A DNA stretch of 64,000 bases from Pyrrhosoma nymphula (GCA_963573305.1 OY754338.1:44605531-44669530); one strand, 5' to 3'; positions 12,014 through 24,686 are shown, counted from the stretch's first letter. The notes: a model not told the origin generated them from the sequence alone. A program made the numbers and translations.

Positions 12014-14214
12014 TAAGAATTTCCGTTAGCATACGGCTCATACTCATCATCTTTTCTACCTGTTCTTTTTCTCTAATTCTTCTTCTTTTAATAGCTTGTG
12101 TCCAAAACCCCGTCCTTCTCCTCTGCGTTGGCCTGCTGGGTAATATTTAGATGAAGGTGATCTCTACCAGCAGACTCAGGGTTAGTGAACGAGAACTTCA
12201 CTCTACCACTTTTGAGGCCTGCTTAATGATAATTTAACAAGAGTTACTACATGCGTTTATTTCTAATACATTCTATGGCAATGACTACTTTAAATAACTT
12301 CCGTTAATTATAGTCATTATATGAACCCATAGTTCTTTCTCTCTAAGTATGGTGCTTATTAACATTTACGCTACTACACGATTTTCATACTATAATGTAC
12401 TCTATTCCTAATTATTTTCCTTTAATCCTTGGAATGCTGCAAAACCTTGTGTCGTTGTTGAGCACCTTTGCTAGCGGTTCCAAGGACGGTATAAAGATAT
12501 ATTTGTTGCATACTGGCGCTTAGCTTTGCAAGTACACAGCATTTTATAAATAGAAATTTTGTTGAAAATTTTAAAAACTTTATGGGACGCAAAATATATC
12601 TTAAATGCAGATGTATTGCTACAATATCGATGAATATACAATTTTGATTAAAAACAAACGTGATCCAGTTTGTCTAGAAACCTCTTCGCTGTACTGGGCA
12701 CACCTATCAAACTTCGCTTGAAAGGGATAATTATTTATCGTTACTATGGTTCATTTTAAAATCCGAAGTTAAAGTCCACAGTTAAAATGTTCCAAAGTGT
12801 ATTCGACCGAATCCTAGTTCTATGTGGGAATAGTCGTCCTCTCGGATATGTTCAGCGCTTTAAGTATATTTTGTATTTACTAATCACTTCATGTTTTAAC
12901 GTTTTGTAAACTGGATTGGGCCACTTAATATTTCTTCGTGTGTCAGTCGGTGTCGGCAGCCGCGAGCAATCGAAAAATAAATGAATCGCTCTTAAGTCTG
13001 GATTTCTTGATTGACGGAGCTCGCGGTTGAAATCTACCGTGAGTTCTTCAAGTGTTTACCTAGGGAAATTAAAACGTTGACATTGCAGGGGAACCTCTTA
13101 ATCCGAGCGATACTTGTAGTGGAGAATGCTTTAAAATTTCCTCCCGCGAACTAATTAAGAGGGATCAGAAAAGTGCGAGGTAGCGCGACAGTCTTGGCTC
13201 ATTCGGCCGGCTAGCGAGGCTATTCGCTCAATTCTTTGCGTCATCGTGTTTGTAACGCGCGAGACTAGTTCCCATATTTCCTTTTGGATGTCACTGAGTC
13301 TAGGGTGTTGGAGACTTGGGAGAGAATTTCTTCCGGATGAAGGGGACACATTTTGTTTTTAGCATTCTAACACCTTAAAATGCATTTCAATCAGAGAAAA
13401 GACTATTATCCGAAGGGTTATCCGAAGTTTTATCCGAAGAAAGAGTGCAATCCGAAAAATTTCATTTGGATACTGTTTCAAAAGTTTCGGATGCTTATCA
13501 TCTATCGGTCATATTGCAATATCGAGATCTTTAATGTCACGTATCATATTTTATAGCTGCAAAACACGCAAATCCACTGTGGAATCTACAATATTGGTGG
13601 CATGCCTATAGTGTAGCGCATGTAGGGGAAATTACACTCCAAGCAGGCATTTCGTTATCAAAAGCCGTAGTTTTATTAACTTTAGTAGGGCATAGTGAGT
13701 GCATACACCCCTAAGGTGGCTTTCAGAATGCAATGTAGATGTATTCGACCATTATGAGTGGGAATGGTAAGACGGGCGCTTCAATTTGCGTACGGAAATG
13801 GAATATTGAGCCCTGTTGTATTCCGTACTCTATTCTAGTGACACTTCCTAATCGCCAACATATTATGAACAAAAAATTCCAATATTTACCTCGAAATTGA
13901 GATGCTGATGATGCACGTTAACGAAATTAGTGTTTAGAATGTATTGTGTGGGACAAAAGATAGTGAAGAAGGCTCCAACCTGAAGCTCATTACAACTTTT
14001 GAGATGGGTCATAAATAATATTTGATCGTCAAATGAAAAATTCGATGTAAACATGTTATAATTTAACATCGATTTAGGTGGTCTCTGAGAAGAATATGGC
14101 CTTTGGAAACCACCCACTGTATTTTTAAACGTGCAAACAATGAAATTAGTCGTGCAAAAATCGTGTCTTTTAAACTTTTTGAGATGAAAAGTTAATAAAA
14201 TTTAAGTGATGAAA
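12014..14214. other. Non-coding stretch with a GC-richer patch and a short tandem repeat
   Basis: The segment 12940-13360 is richer in G+C and CpG than its neighbours, but I could not recognise an exon in it. At 13405-13457 the unit TTATCCGAAG is repeated three times in succession, with a fourth degenerate copy (ATCCGAA) nearby. Nothing else is supportable. Confidence 0.4.
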
Positions 14215-14562
14215 ATTTGATTTAACCTTAGTCAGAAAATTCCAGTTTTGCTGAATGATGGCGCAGATATATGTTAAAAAATGTATTTCAAATATGAAAA
14301 GCAAAAATTCTAACAAATTGAGGATGCCAATATCCATTGAGAAAAATAAACAAGTGATTGTGTAATCAGTCTCAAGCCAAGAGGGTGGCCGATAAAAATA
14401 TAGAAACAAGCGAAAGACACAAATTAAAATTATATATATTGTATGTATATATTTATCCAACTAAAAGCTTTCACGAGCCTGAACACAAAAGTATATATAC
14501 GTTGTCACTAGGGTGACTAAAAAGAAGGAACACAAAGAATGACACTCACACGGGTTTTGAAT

Positions 14563-14592
14563 ATTTCGGTGGATCGCCGCCACCTTCTTCAG
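14563..14592 (-). other. Hammerhead-like core motif, left copy
   Basis: On the minus strand this reads CTGAAGA, one A, a GGTGG/CCACC hairpin with a 7-nt loop, then GAAAT. The order CUGAnGA - helix II - GAAA is that of the hammerhead ribozyme core. There is one extra base before the helix, and I could not identify helix III or a cleavage site, so activity is doubtful. Confidence 0.4.
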
Positions 14593-14662
14593 CGACAGGT
14601 AAAGGAAGAATCTTCTCTTTCTTCTTTCTTCCTTTACCTTCTTCTTTCTTTCTTAACCTCTC

Positions 14663-14692
14663 GCTGAAGAAGGTGGCGGCTATCCACCGAAA
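14663..14692 (+). other. Hammerhead-like core motif, right copy
   Basis: This is an inverted duplicate of the motif at 14563-14592: CTGAAGA, A, GGTGG, loop CGGCTAT, CCACC, GAAAT. The only difference seen is one base in the loop. The stem and core bases are unchanged. Same limits as for the left copy. Confidence 0.4.
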
Positions 14693-14960
14693 TATTCAAA
14701 ACCCGTGTGAGTGTCATTCTTTGTGTTCCTTCTTTTTAGTCACCCTAGTGACAAAGTATATAAATATATATATATTTTGCACCCGTGCTTGTGACTGATT
14801 ACATGATCACTTGTTTACTTTTCTCAATGGATATTGACATCCTCAATTTGTTTGAATTTTTGCGTTTCATATTTGAGATACTTATTTTAACGTTTATCTG
14901 CGCCTTCATTTAGTAAAACTGGCTTTTCCTTTCTTTTTATCTGAAGATCGATTGCCATCA

Positions 14961-16539
14961 ATGTATTAGTGCTTCTTTTTAGCGCTGTGATTTTTATATA
15001 CTCTGAAGTTGGTAAAACGGGAGGGGTCGGAGGTTGCGCGGATGGTTCTGGTCGCTCTTTATTATTCTTGATATCACTCTTTTATCTCAATTGAAGGTAT
15101 TCTTATGTTTCTACATTTCCAAGGCCTCTCTTATCATTATCAACTTAAAATGTCTTATCTTCTACAAGAGTTCTTGGCGTTAATTTCATGTCCTTGGACA
15201 GAAACTTGTTCGACCTTGGTTGCCCGGTTATGATGGTGTAACTGTGCTCGTTTAACCTTCTCTTTTGCCCGTTCATTATTCCCACACATAACTTATCTCG
15301 TGATTAGCATGTCAGCTTGCTCAATTCCACCGTCTCCATTTATCTTTTGTCTTTTAATTGGCGTACGAATATTCGTACTTGTCTTTGTAACTTAAATATT
15401 GTCTTAATATTATTCATCAGCAATATCTTGTCCGTAGCTCCTTCGCTGCATGCTGACATGCCTTTGTCATAACCTCCGACTTTTGCTCCGCCAGGCTACT
15501 TCATCGCTACCAGTACCTCCATCCAGAACCCTGTGAACCTACTCCTGTTTCTTCTCCTTAATTAAAAAAAATATATATGAAACCTTGATACCCAAAAAAC
15601 GCAATATTCTTCAACCTAGAGGAAAACCAACCAACCTATGGAGAGAAAACCTCTTGTTTATCAAAATCAATACACAGGGAAATGAGAACTAAAATAACGT
15701 CTCATACGAATTTAGTCTTGTTTTTCCGAGTTAGGATGAAACATATTCTTTCTACACCATGCTGAAGCTCTTGTATTTAATGTATTTGGCTGATCAGCAT
15801 CTGGTTACGTGTTCAGGTTTATTCCACGCAGTAAGTTCACTGGTAAGTTTGGTCTGATCTTCTCACGCCCAAAATGTTGAGCGCTATGAATGCTTTGAAA
15901 TAGTTCAATGAAATTCCAAAATGTGTAGAAATTTTTACATTCAAATAAAATTGAAATTACCTCATCGGTCAGATGACAGTCTATTCTCGGTATGATGCCA
16001 TCAAGTGACTTTGAAAAACAGGTAACATTGAAACCTAGAGAGTAATTAGAGCTTTTATTCATGGAAAATTGCACTCTGGAGGTATATCTAGTCAACAAGT
16101 TCAAATTTTACACCTCACTGTCAGGATATTCTGATTTCTTTCTCACTCATTTGGAAATCTAGAAGGAAATCTAGCAATAGTATGCGATATATATCGCGTA
16201 GGACGAAAAACCGCAATTTTTTCACATATTAATCACATTTGGATTGGTATACAGGCTGTATGTCATAATCCTTTTAAGTGTAATAAACCTCAAAGTCTGC
16301 TGGTTTACTTCATTACGCGCTTGCTTCACTCTATCTTCTTATGCAAAGGATGGAATGGGTATAGAAACACGGTATTCGGTTTGTAGAATATATAAAGTGT
16401 AAATGCGGAAATTCTAGTGCATAAGTCAGATTTGCCTTAATGCATTCAAAGTATTCGCTTAAAATCGTATGTGTAAATGTAAATAATTCCTACCATCTTA
16501 AATTTTATCACATTTCACTCGAGTTTAATTTCCGTACTT
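14961..16539. other. Non-coding stretch
   Basis: Nothing supportable was seen. The 99-codon minus-strand frame at 15805-16104 has no recognisable domain. Confidence 0.4.
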
Positions 16540-16862
16540 ACTTAGTAACCTGGTGTTGGAGGAGTATGATGAATATCAAACGGACGGATAAAATTAAATA
16601 TGAAGAAGTGTGCAGAGGATAAAAGAAGATAGGACTATATGGAACGCTATACATAAAAGAAGGACCAGATGGATTGTGCACAACCTGAGGAACAATGCGT
16701 TTGTGAGGAATATAGTTGAAGGGATAATTGAGGGAAAAGTTCCAAGAGGAATGCCAAGAGATAAATACATAGACCAAATCAAGAGGAAAGTACGTAAGGG
16801 GAACTCCCAAGGAGTAAGGGAACTAGTATTAGATAGGGTAGGACGGAGGGCTGCAGTCAAAT
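16540..16862 (+). pseudogene. LINE reverse transcriptase C-terminal remnant, frameshifted
   Basis: Two overlapping plus-strand frames give the typical C-terminal end of an RTE/L2-like LINE polymerase. The first (about 16540-16622) contains CWRSMMNIKRTDKIKYEEV, matching the family pattern CWRRMLxIxWTDxVxNEEV. After a frame change near 16610-16622 the second continues with RRTRWIVHNLR and EGKVPRGMPRDKYIDQIK, matching RRxRWIGHxLRxNxF...EGKxxRGRPRxxYIDQI. No polymerase core lies upstream. The remnant is dead, but its reading frames are still clear enough that it may be only moderately old. Similar coding remnants lie at 48925-49060. Confidence 0.8.
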
Positions 16863-18733
16863 ATGATGATTACTTCGAATATCGCACATGTTTAAAATCG
16901 CGTATCGGATTGAATCGTATAGCCAGCAACTTACGATTATCGCAATGTGTATTCTGGTTATCGCAGTGTTGCCTAATGCGACGTCAGATAAGGTTTAGTG
17001 TGACAACAACGAATTACATTTCTTAAACTTCCGTAAGCGTTTTCTTTCTTTGATATTAAGCATATATTTTATTTATTCAACGAGTCATTTTTTCTTCTGG
17101 AGAAGATAGGTCTTGGGAAATGATAGATCGTTATTACCTCATGACCACCGCTTCACAATTGTATATTTGCATCTTCAGGGCTGCGACGAATCCACAATAT
17201 TTGCAAAAATTGTTAGTTCTTACTTGATAACATATTTCAATAGCATTACTGTAGCAAACATTTTTATTGGAGTATTTTTTTCTAAAGTGTGCTTAAATAC
17301 TCCTGATAATATTAATTTTTTTCTGATTACTTATTTGCTGTTTCCATGGAGATTATCATTTCACATTTTTGGTCATTTGGTAGCGTGTCCATCTATGTTT
17401 TTTAACGAATGATTCGGGGATGTCGGAACCTCAACAGTACATGAGTTATGACGTCATCGCCTCGACTAATCCATGGGGCTTATATTCCAAATTTGGGATT
17501 TGTCAAGGTTCTGACGTCTGATCATCGGCATTGTCGCGATTTCCCCTGACTAAACTCTTCTTGTTTATTGTTATAGGCTGCACAATCTGCCATCCGGGTT
17601 GAAAGGAGCTTTATTACCCGTCCTCTGCAATCTGTCCAATTAATGCTAAGCCCCCAGACTCTATTAGAACCACAAGTTTGGGAAAATTAATTTTCTTTTA
17701 CATTACACATTTTTTTGTGTTTAGCTGAATTAGCTAGATAATAAATTATTGGTTACTAGTGAGAAATATAAATATAAGAGGAATTAGTAGTGATAATCTG
17801 GATCGATAAAGGTCCAGGTATTAAGTAAAAAATGCACATTCTGTTTAAGTGCGACTTGGATTGTGAACGTTTCCCCATCAGTTATATTCTTATAATTAGG
17901 CCTGCTTTCGAGCAACCATTTATACGTATGGAACATAAAACTATGATGAAGCTTGACGAATGTTGTGTTTTCCTTCCATCGCTACCTGATTAATCGAGTG
18001 TCTATGCTTATTTTGTAAACTCGCACTAAATAGTTAATAGATTTATGCTAATACTAAATTATTACACGAAGGCATATCTTCAAAACTGTCAACTAGTTTC
18101 CTGTGAGGCTGACATGGCGTGGAATGGTATAAGATGTATATTAATACAATACATTTTAATTATAATTTATTATTACTCCATTGGAATTAGTTGACCAAGA
18201 TTATATTGAATAATATTACTCTCCTACTTTTTGACTCATTTCACGTGAAAATGGAATATGTTAATGGGATGTTTATGGTTGCTATAAAAGCGTATTCACT
18301 TTCACCGTCTTATCAAATGCAATGCGGTTAGTATATTTTCAATAAGAATGCTTATCATGCATTATGAGCATCACAAAGTTTTGCTGTATGCGTTAATAAA
18401 ATTTCTTTGCATAGCTAAATAATATCGAAATAGCACAATAAGCACAGCAAGATTTTAGTGACCGGAAATACCACTACGATGGCGTACTTAAATTCACTCC
18501 CGGAACTTTGCATTAGACATCTTTGCCGTTTAGTATTCTGCGGGATTTCACCTATGAACATTTATTTTTAACAGAACATTGATCTCCCCATGATATAGAT
18601 TTAAAATGTAGTCTCCCGTGTTTGTTGTTGGTCTCCTGTATTCCTTTCTCTCTTCAATATTCGAAACACAACTGAATCAACGCAGAATAATGAATGCTAT
18701 AAATACATTATGAACAGTAAATGTTACTAGCCT
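16863..18733. other. AT-rich non-coding stretch
   Basis: Nothing supportable was seen. Confidence 0.4.
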
Positions 18734-19242
18734 TAGATGGACACTAGGGGTGATCGACAAAATGTTTTTTTCGAATTTCAGGGAGCGCGGGGTCAGAAAA
18801 GTTGTCTTTGAAATTTAATATCACGCATGATTTTTTTTCAGATTTTTTGTCAACCGTCCTGATTTTCGCCAAGCGTTTGAAGTTTAAATATTTTAGACCA
18901 TTTTGGTATACATTTGAAATGAGCGACAGATCGTTCACTACCTTATTTTTTCGATAAATACGCTTGCAAACTGTCAGAAGATAAGTAGAAAAGAGTTTAG
19001 CTACAGTTTAACGAGTGCAGAACCGAAATAAACAAGGAAACAATTATAAACCAAATTAAGGATAGGCAACCCGGCTAACACGTCGTTTCTTATTTCCGTG
19101 GAATTCGATGCCCTTATGATTGCGGTAATTAATTCTAGTAGTTTGCCAAGCAGTCATGTGGAAAAGGAGTAATTGATTGCATCAGGCTTTACTTGGTTGA
19201 ATTTAGAGATACTCATATGGTGAAGGAAACACTTTGTAAATT
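18734..19242 (+). repeat. Left inverted arm of the DNA transposon
   Basis: Matches 20574-21092 in inverted orientation with roughly 80-85% identity by eye, with scattered small indels. The inner end contains a stretch that, read forward, keeps the same amino-acid pattern (CGKGVID, LYLVEF) as the right arm read backward. Part of the transposase N-terminus may therefore lie within the repeat. Confidence 0.8.
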
Positions 19243-19259
19243 TATTTGTAATAATGCAT

Positions 19260-20510
19260 CTTTCCCCAATGGATTTCTTTGTCGCAATCATTAGTGAACA
19301 CGTTAAATCCCGTCTAGTAAATACCGAGTAGTTTTTTGGCGGCTTGCTCTCGCACTCTCTTATTTTTGTCAGTTATCGTTCAGATGATCATATTTTCAGG
19401 ATGGCAACAGAAAGTGGCATGTTTTATAATTGGATCCACAACTTTCAGCAGGTCTGCTCTTAAATACCTAGTGGAGTGCGCCAACTTGAATATGTGTCGA
19501 GCTCCATCAACGCAATTAGGTTTTGATTTAATCATGAACCACATTTTGATGCATACTTTCTGTTTTTAAGTGACAAATATAGGCAGATCTTCTAAAGCAT
19601 TCTCCGTTGACAACCACAAGCGTAAAATTTTTGCGGCTGTTGTGACCTATTTGGCGTCGCAAAGTTTTCCCGGTGACCGTTCTGCTAAACCCGTCGGGCA
19701 TTTTCCGGTTGCAACTACTATTGATATATCTATTAGGTATGCTTCATCACTATTTATTTCAGCAATATATACATTGGGGATACATTGGGGGGGGGGGGGT
19801 GACTAGCCGGGATGGGTGTAATGTCAACACGTAGTTTCCCACAGTTTTAGATCTGCTTCCCAATTCGGCCACTGTAGTTTGTGGATCCAGCCGTAACTCC
19901 ATCCAAATGAGTAATAAGGTTTCGGAAAGGGAGTAAATTTAAATGGAGAGGACATATGCACCACAGAAATTTCTTATTTAAATGTGTTTCCAGAATCCAA
20001 ATGACACTACAATATTTTCCTGTATTTACCAGTGCCGTCGCAGCCGACTGCGCAAATATGTGAGAAATTCGTAGGATGCTCTCCGATACATTTAATGATT
20101 GAATTAGAAATAGCCTGCGCTATACCGGAAATAGGAGTCACATGAGTAATGTATTTAGAGTCAGGGTCACTAATTATCACCACATGTTCTTCTAGAATGG
20201 TACTTCTGTAATACTTATCATTCTTTTTTTATTGAAGCATTGTCTGATCCTTTCTCCCGTCAAAGTAAAGCCCCACTGCAGGTTTACCATATTGTGTTTT
20301 TATCTACCTCTAATCTAGTTTTTTAGTCTCTGTCTCTTAAGTTTCATGCGGTCTATTACTTGTGAGGAGTCTTCCTTGTTAACAATGTGAAAATCTTCTA
20401 ATGCTGCATCAGTAGCTGATGGAACTCTAAACCTGTCACATACTCGTGCAAGTGCAGTTAGTCGCGTAGAATTTGGCTTCAGCTCTTTACCTTGTGAGGT
20501 TGTAGGTTGA
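19260..20510 (-). pseudogene. Transposase-like protein remnant with frameshifts and stops
   Basis: Read on the minus strand, short conserved blocks appear in an order I associate with a mobile-element protein family common in arthropod genomes. They are VIDRMKLKRQR (near 20340), GLYFDGRKDQT (near 20260), AVGCDGT (near 20040), LWCICPLHLN then THLDG (near 19980-19920), PGKLCDA and TTAAKILRLWLSTEN (near 19670-19600), and KPNCVDGARHIFKL (near 19500). Several in-frame stops and frame changes separate them, so the gene is dead. The CDGT and CxLHxN blocks recall the second half of hAT-type DDE catalytic domains, but I do not assign a superfamily. Confidence 0.75.
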
Positions 20511-20573
20511 CAATAAAAAGCATTTTCTGAGTAATCATCTTCTGTGGGGTCCTGATCCCGGGATTTAACTGCA

Positions 20574-21092
20574 GTAAATTACAAAGTGTTTCATTCACAA
20601 GATGGGTATCTATAAATTCGACCAAGTAAAGCCTCATGCAATCAATTACTCCTTTTCCACATGACCACGTGGTAAAACTTCTAAAATTTGTTACCGTAAT
20701 CATACGGGCATCGAATTCCCCGGAAATAAGAAACGACGTGTTTGCCGGGTTGCCTATCCTTATTTTGGTTTATAATGTTTTCCTTGTTTATTTTTGTTCT
20801 GCACTCATGTAGCTGATGCTAAACCCTATTCTACTTACCTTCTGACAGTTTGTAAACGTAGATATTTATCGATAAAATAATGTAGGGAACGATCTGTCGC
20901 TCATTTCAAATGTTTACCAAAATGGCCTAAAATATTTAAATTTCAAACGCTTGGAGAAAGCTCAGGACGTTTGACAAAAAATCTGTAAAAGAATCACGCC
21001 TTATATTAAGTCCCAAACACAACTTTTCTGACCCGAAGCTCCCTGAAGTTTGAAAAAAAAATTTGATGATCACCCCTAATGGACACCCATCT
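20574..21092 (-). repeat. Right inverted arm of the DNA transposon
   Basis: Inverted partner of 18734-19242. It contains an open minus-strand frame of 74 codons (20703-20479) including TTWSCGKGVIDCMRLYLVEF. This frame runs toward the transposase remnant and may be its N-terminal part. Confidence 0.8.
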
Positions 21093-23189
21093 TTAAAATC
21101 CTGTGTTAACCGGGATAATTCCTTGAAATAGCTACATCCTGGAATAAACCTTTGAATGGATTTAATTTGAGACATCGCGATAGAATTTCCCAGATTTTCT
21201 CACGGCATGGCACAATTACAGGGTCAATTTTCTTACATTAAAACACATTCCCCGTGAATGAGGAAATCATGATGTTTTGTTCCAATATATGGCATTGTTG
21301 CATGGATTTATGTTTTATCGTATGTGCTTTCAACTCATATTTCTTAGGCACACATTCTCTTTTTTAATTAATTTTATGTTCTTATATATCCATTGATCAT
21401 TGGCGCCCCATCCTCTCGTTAGATTGAATATTCTTCACGAAATGTTATATCCAGAGCATAACTGCCAAATAAGGCTTTTAGTACAGGTGTAGTTTTTCAA
21501 TAAAAATAATCACATCTGTCATGAATGAGGAAGTCATGTTGTTTTGTCCCATAATATGGAATCGTTCTTTTGTTTGATTTTTTGACACTTTTGGTTTGAT
21601 CACATTTAAGTATTTCGTACTCCACTCTCATTTTATTCTCTTACACGTCAAGCTTCACGTCCGAGTTTTCTCCGGTTGTCAAAAACATGATAAAAATTAA
21701 GATAGGGCTTTTATCCAACGAAGAAAAGTATCGAGACTCAAGTCACAAGTAGATTAATAAATTATGTAAATCTCGGAGATAAATTGCGACTTTGCATTAC
21801 AACCTAATTGAAAAAAGTGTAATACCTCTTGAAGGCCTTGACTACTTCAATTTTGAAACCCCTTTATTAGCGATTTTATTTTTTTCATGATTGACTAATT
21901 ATTTTTCTCTTTTTAATACAATTTGGTGTTTGTCAATGATTAAATATGTCGTCTTTTTGTCTCCAAATAAGCCTGAAACTCTCCTCGAAATTATTTTTTA
22001 TAGCAATACATTGGCCATCCTGATTCTGTCTTTATTGCTTAAAATAAGTAAATACAGCAAGCGGATAAAAATGTTGATTACAGTTATGTGGAATAAGTGA
22101 GTCACTTCAATGTTGTCTCGTGGGTCCGGAGTCCGAGGAGGAGAGGAAAAGGAATTATAAAGGAGTCCGAGACCCCTATCTTCCTTCTTTAGTGATTAAT
22201 TTTTTAGTGATTTAGTAACTGATAATAGTGATTATATAGTTTGAATTTGATGTGGAAAGAGAGTGTTGGGCCGCAAAAATTAAGAAAGATTGGCTCTGCT
22301 CCGAAGTGAATGATCCAAAGGTCAGCATTTCTCCCTCTCTTCCTTTAGTCTCACGGGAGACCCCGCTGTCCTAGGTATAAATATCTATGTGCCGCCCATT
22401 AGAGGGCTGGATGCGGTCTGTAGGTACTCTCCCGAGTGGTTACTTTGATATAATTTCCAACACCGGCTTTTGGGGTTGGTCCCTTTAACCTGTCTACTTA
22501 ATTAAATTGCCCTCACTTAACTGTGCTAAGAGGGTAAAGTGAGGAAGGTTGCCTGGTAAAAAAAGATAGAACGAATCGTCCTGGGAATCCCATCGAAAAA
22601 AGAAATAGAAAGGACCTATTTTCCTCAGCACTTCCCCCTATTCTCATTCCCCGGAATCGGTGGGGATAAGGTGGATTTTGGCTTCACTTTTTTTATAGTC
22701 GCACTAGAAAACAGATGAGGAGTGAAATTTACTTCCTGAAAATGCCGCCCTCATGTGGAAGTCCATAGCAGCATCCTAGAGGAAACCACGTACGCTTTTG
22801 CTGCTTGTATTTCTTTTCGTTTAATATGTACCCATTCGACTTTAAGTATTTTTGTCTTTCTACGGGGTATTTATTAAAACATTACACACTCTTGGAAAAT
22901 TTAAGTATCTGGTACAAAGAGGCAATGATGAACGCAGCGGAATGAGTAACTTTGGCCTGGTTTTATAATGTCTGTTTAACTGTAAATGGAATAATAATAA
23001 ATAAGAGAAAGAATTGGAATATCTCCAAATTCTCTCCCCGCCTTTATTATCTCTTAGCAAATCATTGATTTGTATCTGAACAGTACTGAAATGAGGGTGT
23101 ATACTTGTGTTTACCCCTGTATTTGCATATACTTTAAATGATAATTTTTAATTAAAGCATGATATTATTATTTTATTTTAGCTCATCAA
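21093..23189. other. Non-coding stretch
   Basis: AT-rich to 22.1 kb, then a moderately GC-richer purine/pyrimidine-patchy segment (22.1-22.7 kb) with no recognisable exon or RNA. Nothing supportable. Confidence 0.4.
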
Positions 23190-23790
23190 ATGGTAGTGGT
23201 AAAACATTTTTTCTTGTTTTTTCTCCATGCCGTCTTCTTCACTCTTACTCCGCCATCTCCGTCTTCTTCCTCCAGCTCCATTTTTCCTTTCCTGGTAAGT
23301 CTATTCTTCTTTTCCGTCATCTTGTAGTCTTAACTCTTCTTCCCCTCGCTGCTGGGTTTCTTCTTCCAGCTCTCCCGTTTCGTTTCCGACCTTTCCAGGC
23401 CATCTAAGTCTTCTCTTCCATCAACGGCAGCTGGGCTTCTTCCCCCAGCTTTCTCGAATCTCCTGCTTTCTCCAGGCCGTCTTTTCGCCATCTACAAGCC
23501 GTCTTCTTCTCCTTATCGGCTGGGCTTCTTCCTACAGTTTCATTGTTCTTTATCCGTAACTCCAGCCGCCTTCTTCATTCCCGACATCTAGTCGTGTTTA
23601 TTCTTCTTCCCCACCCGCCCTGGCCTCTTCCTCCAGCCACAATTACCCCCTTAGACAACTCCAGGTCATCGTCTTCATCCACACCGCCCTGTCGTTTCGA
23701 TTCCTTCTCTCCTCGCTGTTGGGCCTCTGTCTCCACCCCTCCCGCTCCCTGATTCCTTCTCTCCTCTCTCTGCATCTGGGCTTGTTGAAG
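23190..23790. repeat. CT-rich degenerate tandem repeat
   Basis: About 600 bp is dominated by pyrimidines. A loosely repeated unit of roughly 80-110 bp is built around (G)CTGGGCTTCTTCCxCCAGCT and CGTCTTCTTC. Recognisable copies begin near 23268, 23350, 23430, 23518 and 23620, with weaker ones to 23770. Small open frames through it on both strands are a by-product of the composition. It may be a decayed minisatellite. Confidence 0.6.
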
Positions 23791-24686
23791 CTTTTACGAT
23801 AACTTCATGGTTACTGATAGTTCGGGTTGTATATATTCTACATCTACGTACTACCCTGCGAGACGCCGCCGTAGAGGCGCGGGGCAGGGGATTCTAGGAC
23901 ATCAGCCATGAAAGAGTAGGAATAGGGAAAAGGAGAGGCGAGAGGAAAGAGGTCAAATGCATGTTAAAGCATGTGTCGAATATTAATGTCACGCAGTTTG
24001 TGTAGTAACTACTACTGGAGCGTGGAAAGAAGCAATTCTTGTACCTTTTGTATCAGTTTGGCGGGGTACTTTGTCGCTTCTCTCAGCTCTAGGGATATTT
24101 TTTTTCATTGTTATTTTTCAAAGTTTTTTCATTTTACTTAATATATATATTTCTCCGCCCTATTTTTTCTCTCGTTGGACGGCGGCAAAACAGCAAAGGA
24201 GGGGACGGGCGTCAGGAGGGTCGCTCCGAAGGGTTACCGCAACTTCGCGACCCCATATCTCGCCGCCCAAGAGTCCCCACCCCTAGCCATCTCCGAGTCC
24301 GAGAGGTGACGGTCCGTGGTCCAATTTCTTGCTTGTTTGTGGTACGATCTGATAGTCACTGATCTTCAGTCAAAATTTGTTCATTAAAATTTCCATCTTG
24401 AGTTAGGAGAATATTATTTTCATTCCAATTGTAGAAGAATTCTTAGTTTCCGGTTTCTACGTAGTATGTCCGTTCTTTTTATATTATTTTTTTAAATTCT
24501 TACAGTAAATTCTTTGACGTAATTTGCGTTCTTTTGGTTTTTCACTATAAACGTGTGTTGTTTATATGTATAGTGCTTTTGGCTAACGTGAAAATGAAGT
24601 TTGAGAAGCAAAGGTTTTTTGCATTTGCGTCCTTCGCTCTTATTGAAAATCCTGCATACAAATCGTTTTTTGTTATGGTTGTTTTT
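23791..24686. other. Non-coding stretch
   Basis: Contains a short GC-rich patch at 23850-23960 and another at 24180-24310. Neither gives a recognisable product. Confidence 0.35.

Larger units (their letters stand above)
14215..14960. repeat. Nested palindrome: old outer arms, near-identical inner arms
   Basis: The outer arms (about 14237-14385 and 14785-14945) are inverted copies at roughly 80% identity, anchored by the shared CTCAATTTGTTxGAATTTTxG and CCATTGAGAAAA-type blocks. Inside them lies a second hairpin with arms of about 105-120 bp (from about 14502 to 14610, and 14640 to 14757) that are nearly identical and separated by a CT-rich loop. The inner hairpin begins TTGTCACTAGGGTGAC and ends with its complement. 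Each inner arm carries the CTGAAGA - hairpin - GAAAT module. There is no protein-coding capacity. It is a foldback-type mobile element or a palindrome whose centre is being homogenised. Confidence 0.75.
18734..21092 (-). mobile_element. Decayed DNA transposon with ~0.5-kb terminal inverted repeats
   Basis: Two arms, about 18734-19242 and 20574-21092, are inverted copies of each other over some 500 bp. Shared blocks include AGGGGTGATC at the tips, GAGCGACAGATCGTTC-type sequence, GGATAGGCAACCCGG-type sequence and GGAAAAGGAGTAATTGATTGC at the inner ends. Between them, on the minus strand, lies a broken transposase-like gene. Gaps in alignment at the tips (AGATGG...TAGGGG) leave the exact ends and target-site duplication uncertain. 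The tips are flanked internally by TA next to GGGGTGATC, which may or may not be meaningful. Confidence 0.8.

Noticed and set aside
19786..19798. A run of 13 G as a structural element or telomeric remnant
   Set aside because: A single homopolymer inside a decayed transposon; most simply slippage or an assembly artefact.
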